A stretch of 64,000 nucleotides of DNA from Glutinoglossum americanum (lineage: Eukaryota > Ascomycota > Geoglossomycetes > Geoglossales > Geoglossaceae). Location of the stretch: contig JAGHQL010000005.1 of NCBI GenBank assembly GCA_020080175.1, forward strand, positions 228,312 to 292,311, read 5' to 3'. The notes below the pieces were generated by a model that worked only from the letters and a program-made list of their open reading frames with translations, had not been told where the DNA came from and did not search any database. The position numbers were made by a program, and so were the translations under genes. Of this stretch, positions 57,189-64,000 are shown piece by piece (positions within the stretch are counted from its first letter, which is position 1; each line of letters opens with the position of its first letter).

Positions 57189-57509
57189 ATGGAATCCTCG
57201 TCCAAACAGTCCCCGTACTCGCATGAAGAAATGGCTTGGCTCCTCTTTTATATCAGCCATAGCGTGGAGGTGAAGGACATTGTTTACCTCCACTCCCGTC
57301 GATTTCCACAGCGTACTTTCGACGGCATTAAAAGACGACTATCGAAGGAAAGAACCAATGAAGGTCTTAGTCTTGGGCAGGGGCATGACGGATGGGACAG
57401 GGAGAAAGTCAAAGACTACCTTCGCGAATACACGAGCAAGCATGAGCTATCTGAACCGGATGCGGACGGAGAACTTCCAGAAGAGGACCAGGAGGCATTA
57501 CAAAGGTGA
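57189..57509 (+). CDS. Small Myb/SANT-like protein
   Basis: A 106-residue frame with an N-terminal helical block, YSHEEMAWLLFYISHSVEVK then DIVYLHSRRFPQRTFDGIKR, that fits the three-helix Myb/SANT pattern (acidic first helix, I-x-x-x-F in the second, R-T-x-x-G-I-K-x-R in the third). The C-terminal half is charged and ends acidic. ATG context is good. No other domain. It may be a DNA-binding accessory protein like the gene 1.2 kb upstream on the other strand. Confidence 0.5.
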   Translation: MESSSKQSPYSHEEMAWLLFYISHSVEVKDIVYLHSRRFPQRTFDGIKRRLSKERTNEGLSLGQGHDGWDREKVKDYLREYTSKHELSEPDADGELPEEDQEALQR

Positions 57510-58055
57510 CCCACCTTTGCTACCTATAAACAATTCATACTAATAGAGCCACTAGCTCTTAAACCAACAGTGGAGACATTGGAGGAGCCACCTCCCTGGC
57601 GTGCCGTGAGACACGGAGTAGAGGACTGAGGTAGAGTGGATTTAGGGCTATTGGTTGCATCTTTGTGTATTAGAAACCTTTATAAGGGAATTTCAATGCC
57701 CACCGCATAATCATAACAAACTTAAAATAAAATAAAATAAAAGATTTATTTCTTTTCTTCCTATCGTTATCCTCAACCGTGTTTAGTAAGTTCTAAGTGA
57801 CATCAAGATAGGAACATTCGACGTCTAAACTTTTTAATAGAAGGAACTTCAAGCGCCTAGGCATCATAGCCCTATTTCCGATGGCAAAAGGTATTCGTTA
57901 TGGAATACGGTTTCCTAGATTCGGTTTACCAAATGCTAGATCGCTACTTTAGATCCTCTCTATCTATTTAATATATAGGGCTCTTGGGCTCGGCCACCTG
58001 TATCTAGTTGGCTTTGGTGATTTTGCTATTACCTATCCTCTATATCTATTACCTG
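57510..58055. other. Intergenic
   Basis: AT-rich, with five tandem AAAAT units near 57727. Promoter side of the cupredoxin gene. Confidence 0.4.
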
Positions 58056-58904
58056 ATGGCCTTGTTTCTAGCGTTCCTGCTTTTTCACCTCGTCTTGGGA
58101 GAGCCTGATTATTATTCACTTAGGTATGTTTGTATGCATCTCGCAGCTATATTAGCTTGTCTGAAGTCATCAATACTATGTAGGCCAGAGCATTCGTTCC
58201 ATTGGCTTTCTTCAGGTATAAAGGGCAGGTGCGGGTGCCATCCTACATCACCTCTTGATGCTTCGTCCACGAGGCCTACCATGACCGGATCACTTCCTAG
58301 GCCATCGCAAACTGGAGACTTATATGGTGGGGATTTCTTACCCAAAACTAACATTACCTCAAATGTCCAAAAGTCGTATTCCGTGGATGTCGGCGCATTC
58401 GGTGACCTCGTGTTCAATCCCAATCAATTGAACGCTTCGATAGGCGACGTCATCATGTTCAATTTCTTATCGTTGAATCACACATTGACTCAGTCTGAAT
58501 TATATAACCCTTGCAGTCCAAATGGCCAATTTGACACTGGTTTCAGTCAATTCAACCCGCGAAACGAAACTGGAAAATTCATTGTTCGATTCGAAATCAA
58601 GACCACCACGCCGCAGTTTTTTTACTGTTCCCAAACTATTAAATCATCACACTGTCATGCTGGTATGGTTTTTGGTCTAAACATAGGCGGTCAGATAGAT
58701 CAGTTTATCAAAAACGCTACAGCCACAGCTCTTCAACTCCCCCCTAATACTATTCCGTTCTCGACCATTGAACTGGTACCAGTCGGGAACATCACCCGGG
58801 GAATCAATACGACTACTCCGACTAGCCATGGCAATATGCTTATTACTGTCCATACGAAAATTATGTCTGGAATTTATTTACTTGGTCTTGTTGCTCTAGT
58901 TTAG
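58056..58904 (+). CDS. Secreted cupredoxin-like protein, probably GPI-anchored
   Basis: 282 residues unspliced from the ATG at 58056. MALFLAFLLFHLVLG is a signal peptide. Residues about 25-45 look out of place, and a 60-nt in-frame intron (58124-58183, GTATGT to GTAG) would remove them, giving 262 residues. The core (SVDVGAFGDLVFNPNQL, GDVIMFNFLSLNHTLTQSEL, FFYCSQTIKSSHCHAGMVFG) is a plastocyanin-like fold of the fungal extracellular serine-rich type; His in NHT, Cys in FYC, His in HCH and Met in GM sit at copper-ligand positions. A hydrophobic C-terminus (SGIYLLGLVALV) suggests GPI anchoring. Probably a cell-surface protein; role unknown. Confidence 0.75.
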   Translation: MALFLAFLLFHLVLGEPDYYSLRYVCMHLAAILACLKSSILCRPEHSFHWLSSGIKGRCGCHPTSPLDASSTRPTMTGSLPRPSQTGDLYGGDFLPKTNITSNVQKSYSVDVGAFGDLVFNPNQLNASIGDVIMFNFLSLNHTLTQSELYNPCSPNGQFDTGFSQFNPRNETGKFIVRFEIKTTTPQFFYCSQTIKSSHCHAGMVFGLNIGGQIDQFIKNATATALQLPPNTIPFSTIELVPVGNITRGINTTTPTSHGNMLITVHTKIMSGIYLLGLVALV

Positions 58905-59372
58905 TTTATGTACCCAGTATTTCGATGAGAGTAACTTGAGACATTTTTGTGTTGGGAATGCGTTGAGTGGAGTAATTAGTCGATGCGATTATGTCTGTTA
59001 GCTCCAATGTTTAACGCGGGTTGGTGGCGCTCCCCTGTCGTCTAATTCTAAATGTGACTAAAAAACTTTTCAAGCCCACCCAATAAAAAGAAGGATCAAG
59101 TGACGAGACTTTCCCTTTCGGGGTTGGTGCACAACGCTGACAGAGAACGTACCCGCAAAAAAAGGCTTACTCTCTACTTGTGATTGGGTGAAGGATAATT
59201 TTCCATGGCTTACGGGAACACTTAATACCGTTGTAGATGGATCGGTAAATCTTCACTCTTCAGTAACGATAGTGTATAAGTTCTTTATCCTAATCAAAAA
59301 TATCCACCATACTCGGATCGACCTATCCTTCGACTCTCCACTTACAGCGCCTCACTGCCCTTCCGCCCTTCC
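58905..59372. other. Intergenic
   Basis: 3' flank of the cupredoxin gene; no gene or RNA seen. Confidence 0.4.
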
Positions 59373-59450
59373 TTACCCCTCAACCCCCCCCTGTCCCTCA
59401 ATCCCTTCCTGTCCCTCAATCCCCTCCTGTCCCTCAACCCCCCCCTGTTC
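59373..59450. repeat. Minisatellite CCCTCAATCCCTTCCTGT
   Basis: Four imperfect 18-nt copies (CCCTCAAYCCCYYCCTGT) in a pyrimidine-rich tract, coding for the Gly-Glu repeat of the minus-strand frame. Confidence 0.8.
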
Positions 59451-59768
59451 TTTAATCTCCTTTCCTTTAGTCTTTCCCGGACTCGACCGATTGCGACCTC
59501 TGAAGTTTAGAGCGCGATCTGCGATACGGTGTACGATCTGATTCTCGACCTTGGCTTCTTCTTCATCTTCCGCTTTAAACCTCTCTAGTTTTAAGCAGTG
59601 ATCTATAAAACGAGAGAAGGCCTTTTGGAAGCCTTTGGTCATTCCAACGTTAGGACTTCCCGCTTGAGTAGTCTGGTAATCCGGAGGAGCATCTTTGCGA
59701 TCGACCTCGTGATCTTCACGATCGATCTCGCAGTGGTCATCGATCTTGATATTGAAGAAAATACACAT
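59373..59768 (-). CDS. Hypothetical protein with EGQEGI repeats
   Basis: 131-codon frame. The middle (MTKGFQKAFSRFIDHCLKLE, then EDEEEAKVENQIVHRIADRA) looks like real coding sequence with helical character. The C-terminus is a hexapeptide-type repeat (GGVEGQEGIEGQEGIEGQ) encoded by the minisatellite below. No domain is recognised and the true start is uncertain. It might be the last exon of a larger gene. Confidence 0.3.
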   Translation of the reverse strand: MCIFFNIKIDDHCEIDREDHEVDRKDAPPDYQTTQAGSPNVGMTKGFQKAFSRFIDHCLKLERFKAEDEEEAKVENQIVHRIADRALNFRGRNRSSPGKTKGKEIKEQGGVEGQEGIEGQEGIEGQGGVEG

Positions 59769-60021
59769 AATGTTGTCTGATGTGTAATATGAATATCTTC
59801 TGGTATTGACTGCTTTTTTATTAGTGCTTCTACCTCAACATTAGAATGCCTGGCGATACTCAACTTGTTTGCTATTTATCTGCGCTTTTTTGATGGTTTT
59901 GAGGAATGACGGCCTGGAGGCTATGATCGTCTTTTTGACTGATCACTTGGAAGTGTTTTTACATGAATCTAACTAGTGGGAAATGGGACCTCAGATCTTA
60001 TTTCATTGAGATACTCTATCT
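59769..60021. other. Intergenic
   Basis: Nothing recognised before the box array begins. Confidence 0.4.
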
Positions 60022-60670
60022 GGAAAGTCTCGTTAAACCCTAAAGAAAAACGACAAGTTTTTGCATCAAGATCAATGCCTGGGAGCGGCGTCAACTACTG
60101 ATTGAAATCGGAAAGTCTCGTTAAATATTGAGAAACAATACAGGGCCAATACCACCACTACTACGGAATTGGAAAGTCTCGTTAAATACTGAAAACAACA
60201 ACACGGTCAGTGGAGGGGAATAACACCACTAATCGACAAAATTGGAAAGTCTCGTTAAATACCAAAAACAATAACAAGGTCAAATGACGGGAAGCGGCGC
60301 TACTACTTGACGAAATTGGAAAGTCTCGTTAAAAACCGAAAACAACAACAAGGTCAAGTGACGGGAAGCGGCGCTACTTTACGAAATTGGAAAGTCTCGT
60401 TAAATACTAAGAAAACAACACAAGGTCAATGCCGCCACTACTACGAAATTGGAAAGTCTCGTTAAATATTGAGAACAACAACATCAATGCCGCCACTACT
60501 ACAAAATTGGAAAGTCTCGTTAAATACTGAAAACAGCAACAAGGTCAGTGGGGGGAAGCGGCGCTACCACTGAACCAAATTGGAAAGTCTCGTTAAATAC
60601 TAAGAATAACGACAAGACCAATGGTGGGAGCGGCGCTACTATTGAATGTTGGTGGAAACTCTCGTTAAAT
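60022..60670 (+). repeat. Array of ten GGAAAGTCTCGTTAAA boxes
   Basis: The box (A/T)TTGGAAAGTCTCGTTAAA starts at about 60022, 60110, 60171, 60244, 60318, 60389, 60451, 60509, 60582 and 60654 (last copy GGAAACTCTCGTTAAA). Intervals are 88, 61, 73, 74, 71, 62, 58, 73 and 72 nt. The first 16 nt are nearly invariant while the spacers drift, keeping only the words ACAACAACAAGGTCA and GGAAGCGGCGCTACTACT. The array ends about 230 bp before the start codon of a membrane-protein gene. Not CRISPR: this is a eukaryotic genome, spacers are related to each other and no cas gene is near. Confidence 0.95.
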
Positions 60671-60897
60671 GCCAAACCATCAAATGCCAAACCATCGACC
60701 ATTTCTGATTTCTGGCTGCCCAAGGCGACAATCATAACACGCCCATATCGAGCCGTCGTGAGGTGGGAGATCTCTTCTCTATATAGTGGATAGCTTACCG
60801 AATACCTCGCTCAGTGTTCACGATAAAATAACTCCAGATTATCTAGTCGTCCCGACCTTACCAGGCCCCCAAACACCGCTCCACATACTCTCTCAAG
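60671..60897 (+). promoter_or_regulatory. Promoter of the four-TM protein gene
   Basis: CTATATAGTGG at about 60778 is TATA-like and lies near 115 bp before the ATG at 60898. The box array abuts it on the upstream side. Confidence 0.5.
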
Positions 60898-61503
60898 ATG
60901 AAAGGAACCACTGCGGTAGGAGTCAGCGGGGGTTTAATCCTATCAACTGGTTCTCTGACCATAGTTCTCGCGTCTTTCTTCTACGTCATTACGGTAACGG
61001 GTGCAGGCGGAGTGAAAAAGTGGTATTCGCCGGGTGACCTGGAAGATACGGTGGGGACTCTAGCGATTATTGTGAAAAGTTGCACCAGGGTTTTAGCCAC
61101 AATGGCATTACTCCTGTTTAGCTCTGGAGTGCTGGCGGTGATCGGGCAGTCACGGAGGGGCCCAAATTGGGATGCTCTACATGACGTGTTCTGGTTTGTA
61201 AATTCTCCCTGATCTTGCCCACCAGCAGAAATGCCTAGTTATCCGAGTATTTACTCTTAACACTAAGCGCCTTAATAGATACTTTTTCTCTCTTACTCCT
61301 CCGCCATCGTGGGCACGGCTTGCGCTGGAGCTATGACGATTCAAATCAATCGTACCCAGCCGCTGGGCTTGGAAGGCCATGCTCAGATGGTGATAGCGAG
61401 GGTGGTAGTATACTGGATTGGGTTGCCACTCTCAACGATGGGACTGACGATATGGCACTTGGCCCGTAAAAGGGATGTCTGTTTGAAGAAGATAAAAAGC
61501 TGA
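60898..61503 (+). CDS. Four-TM membrane protein, uncharacterised
   Basis: Two exons, 60898-61197 and 61279-61503, with an 81-nt intron (GTAAAT donor, CACTAAG branch, TAATAG acceptor) in phase 0; 174 residues. Splicing matters: unspliced, the frame ends four codons later, while the join adds two more membrane spans. Predicted spans: GLILSTGSLTIVLASFFYVI, TRVLATMALLLFSSGVLAVI, ILFLSYSSAIVGTACAGAM and MVIARVVVYWIGLPLSTMGL. The loop after span 1 is KKWYSPGDLED; the C-terminus is basic (ARKRDVCLKKIKS). No family recognised. The upstream box array makes its regulation of interest. Confidence 0.6.
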
Positions 61504-62273
61504 GCAAGGCTTGCCTCCACCTGGCGTTGTGGCTGCGTCGCTGCTGTGCGGTTACCATGGGCAATGCCTTCACGTTTCTCCTCATAGTGCCTTCCCTTTC
61601 CCTTCCTATTACAATACAGAGTAGTTAGCAAAGGAGTCAATTCAATCTCATTCATTATCACTACCCTCTCGACTATACCGAAAAACAGTCTATTTCAGCT
61701 CATAATCGATCCCGTCCTCAGTCTTCACTCTGTTTGAAAGCCTGGAGGTTCTAATAGAAACAATATATTCTGCGTCCTACACACACACATAGCGTACTTT
61801 AATAACAAACAAAGAGGATTAAGACTATAAAACTATAAAATGAAAATCACAACAAATCAATATAGGTTAACGCCTGCTATGGTAGTAGTTTTAGTAAGAA
61901 CCGCCTTAGTCCTGCTTTAGGCTAATTCTGAATCGGTATATAGTGAAGATCTAAAGTTGTACGGTAGCCGATTTAAAAACCAAAGGTTCTTACTCTCCGT
62001 AATCCTCTACCAGATCCCAGTGGCCTTCTAGATCACTAACAAAAGTCCGAACATCTGTGTTTGTCCAGGTGTAGACAGCGCGGTCGCCGTGTCCTTCACA
62101 TTCTCTCAAGTTGCTATCTACGGTCAACGCAGAAGCAGAAGTTCAGGTGAATAAGTGTGAAAAAAAAAAAAAGCAGGTATATAACGTTAAATGTATTTAA
62201 AAGGCACTTGTCAGTCGATCCGGTGCAAAGCTACTAGGAAATAAAATAAAATATAAAACACCATGCTAAGCGA
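61504..62273. other. Intergenic, AT-rich
   Basis: Between convergent genes. An A13 run lies near 62160. No gene seen. Confidence 0.4.
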
Positions 62274-64000
62274 CTAGAGAGTGGATTCGGAAGGAGCTTG
62301 TCTTTGACTGATTCGCGCGCGCAGCTCCTGCAATTGCCTTTCATAATACACCAATAATTCCTCGTCACTACTCGGATTTGTTATTGTTGGGCCTGTCACT
62401 CCCGGCGTAGGAGGTTGTGGACGATTTATTAGCGTTCGGCCTGCCATTCCCATTCCCGGCGTAGGAGGTTGTGGATGATTTATTAGCGTTCGGCCTGCCG
62501 TTCCCATTCCCGGCGTAGGAGGTTGTGGATGATTTATTAGCGTTCGGCCTGCCATTCCTAGTGTAGGAGGTTGTGGACGGTTTATTGGCGCTTGGCCTGT
62601 CATTCCTGGTGTAGGAGGCTGTGGACGATTTGTTGGCGTCCAGCCTGTCACTCCTGGTGCAGGAGGTTGTGGACGATTTATTGGCGTCCGGTCTGCTTGT
62701 TGTGGACGAGGTCTTAGAGTAACGTTTAACGGCTCTATTGTCCGCGGGATTTGTCGGTTACTTATCGCGGCTGGGCTTGGATCAATAGGAATGCGCTGGC
62801 CAGTCTTGATCCTATGATCTAGGACAGCTTTGTTGACCTGAGGAGCGCCAAATCTTTTTATAAAATCTGATCGTGTATACCAATCTGGTGCTATATACCA
62901 ATTCTCTCCATCTTGCGTAAAGCCAGCGTAGATATAAGTCTGCACCGTATTTATAGGCATCCCTTGGTATCGATTGCCGTCCGGATCGATAAAGGTTCTA
63001 AAGTTTTGCTGCGGAGAAGCAACCCCAAGGATTCGAATGAATCTCCAGTCTCTAGGTACTAGCCGATCTATATCAGCCTTTTCAAAAACCCCCCCGCCTG
63101 AGCTTTCATAGTCTCCAAATTCAGTTGGATAGTCAGTAGCCCTGGCAAGGTCATAGATCGAGAGGTTAGGATAGTTAGGGTTCTGGCTGTTAGATTTTAG
63201 TAAGAGATAATTGCCTCTGCCGATCTTGAATGTTCCAACAAGTCTCTTAGGGATTCCTTCGTGAATTACAATCCTTGGTGTGAATTCGACTCCAGAACCT
63301 TCCTGTGGAGAGGCCTCAGCCGGAGGTGGCTCACGATTTTCTGTCCGCACAGGAGGGGCGTCCATCATGGAAATATCTGATGGTGGAGCGGCAGGGGGAG
63401 CGACAGGCGGAGCGACAGGGAGAGCGGCAGGTGGAGCGGCAGGGGGGTTCGCAGCACCTGCAGACTCTTGTAGTAGCCGTTGAGCCCGAATATTTGGATG
63501 CTCCCAGTTCACCGTGGTGTTTCCATCCAATTCAGATGTTTGGAGCTCCAGAGTATTTGACCTACAAAGAGGACAGGTGGGACGCGACTCAACCCACGGT
63601 AAAATACACTCGAGATGAAATGTATGATGGCATGGAATAGCTGTAGTTCGGTTTTCCATCACTTGAAGGCATATTGTACACACCTCTGGAGCAACGGGAG
63701 GAATAATAGGAGGAGGAGGAGGAGGAGGAGGAGGAGGAGGAGGTGCTGCGGGTTGATGCTGGGGCTGACCCTGGGGATGAACAGGAGGGGGAGGAGGAGG
63801 GGGAGGAGGTGCTGCGGGTTGATACTGGGGCTGACCCTGGGGATGAACAGGGAGAGGAGGAGGTGCTGCAGGCTGATACTGGGGCTGACCCTGGGGGTGA
63901 ACAGGAGGAGGAGGAGGAGGAGGAGGAGGAGGAGGTGCTGCGGGCTGATACTGGGGCTGACCCTGGGGATGAACAGGGGGAGGAGGAGGAGGAGGAGGAG
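62274..64000 (-). CDS. Proline-rich RING-H2 protein, 5' end beyond window
   Basis: The frame is open from the window edge to the stop at 62274; an internal ATG at 63683 falls inside the RING motif, so the true start lies outside. In order: poly-proline blocks alternating with VHPQGQPQYQPAAP; a complete RING-H2, VCTICLQ, CHHTFHLECILPW, CPLC, as in E3 ubiquitin ligases; an Ala-Pro linker (APPAALPVAPPVAPPAAP); a conserved-looking region of about 200 residues (RDWRFIRILGV, ENWYIAPDWYTRSDFIKRFG); then six repeats of about 17-20 residues built on INRPQPPTPGMTG; and a helical C-terminus (ELLVYYERQLQELRARI). Probably cytosolic or nuclear. Substrate unknown. The same-sense Pro repeats suggest slippage-driven length change. 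Confidence 0.75.
   Translation of the reverse strand, partial: PPPPPPPPVHPQGQPQYQPAAPPPPPPPPPPPVHPQGQPQYQPAAPPPLPVHPQGQPQYQPAAPPPPPPPPPVHPQGQPQHQPAAPPPPPPPPPPPPIIPPVAPEVCTICLQVMENRTTAIPCHHTFHLECILPWVESRPTCPLCRSNTLELQTSELDGNTTVNWEHPNIRAQRLLQESAGAANPPAAPPAALPVAPPVAPPAAPPSDISMMDAPPVRTENREPPPAEASPQEGSGVEFTPRIVIHEGIPKRLVGTFKIGRGNYLLLKSNSQNPNYPNLSIYDLARATDYPTEFGDYESSGGGVFEKADIDRLVPRDWRFIRILGVASPQQNFRTFIDPDGNRYQGMPINTVQTYIYAGFTQDGENWYIAPDWYTRSDFIKRFGAPQVNKAVLDHRIKTGQRIPIDPSPAAISNRQIPRTIEPLNVTLRPRPQQADRTPINRPQPPAPGVTGWTPTNRPQPPTPGMTGQAPINRPQPPTLGMAGRTLINHPQPPTPGMGTAGRTLINHPQPPTPGMGMAGRTLINRPQPPTPGVTGPTITNPSSDEELLVYYERQLQELRARISQRQAPSESTL
63700..64000 (-). repeat. Proline-coding minisatellite and GGA tract
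   Basis: Long (GGA)n tracts separate four copies of a unit containing GCTGCGGGYTGATACTGGGG and TGACCCTGGGGATGAACAGG. The unit codes for VHPQGQPQYQPAAP plus a variable proline run. Confidence 0.9.

Noticed and set aside
60022-60670. CRISPR array
   Set aside because: Regular boxes with spacers look CRISPR-like, but spacers are related to each other and vary in length, no cas gene is present and the genome is clearly fungal.

Overview
The window looks like part of the genome of a filamentous ascomycete (Pezizomycotina). Genes are split by short introns, mostly 45-95 nt, with GTRNGT donors, CTRAC/CTAAY branch points and YAG acceptors. It carries several fungal NLR-type (STAND) genes, a LaeA-like methyltransferase, and retrotransposon and pogo-like remnants whose in-frame TAA/TAG codons fit repeat-induced point mutation. 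The species cannot be named from sequence alone. All gene models below were assembled by eye from reading frames and splice signals, and no database was searched. Region 1 (0.8-28.7 kb) is a dense island of self/non-self and cell-death type genes. After an HMG-box fragment and a kinase-lobe fragment come: a HeLo-like domain fused to a pseudokinase (MLKL-like layout, minus strand); head to head with it, a catalytically complete protein kinase fused to ankyrin repeats; a DUF7708-like/NACHT/ankyrin NLR with nearly identical tandem repeats and a frameshifting 23-bp deletion; a second NLR with an alpha/beta-hydrolase-like N-terminus, a degenerate NACHT, about 27 ankyrin repeats and a ZZ zinc finger in a small separate last exon; and a divergent pair made of an uncharacterised beta-rich protein and an ankyrin-subtilase with an intact Asp/His/Ser triad. 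The likely common theme is allorecognition and regulated cell death, with kinase, pseudokinase, hydrolase-like and protease effector modules. Region 2 (29-41 kb) holds kinase debris, a Cys-rich protein, a DUF4291 protein, a secreted 8-Cys protein, a complete ADP-ribosylglycohydrolase, a disordered Pro/His-rich protein, a pogo-type transposase fragment and a LaeA-like SAM methyltransferase assembled from nine exons, four of them 12-23 nt. Region 3 (41-51.7 kb) is gene-poor and repeat-rich: palindromes, minisatellites, a Ty3/gypsy gag remnant with two in-frame stops, a pogo N-terminal remnant, a pair of diverged direct repeats, and one credible small secreted Kex2-type preproprotein. Region 4 (51.7-64 kb) carries small, apparently nuclear proteins (chromodomain-like, coiled coil, two Myb/SANT-like), a secreted cupredoxin, an array of at least ten conserved 18-nt boxes at 58-88 nt spacing just upstream of a four-TM protein gene, and a proline-rich RING-H2 protein that runs off the window edge.
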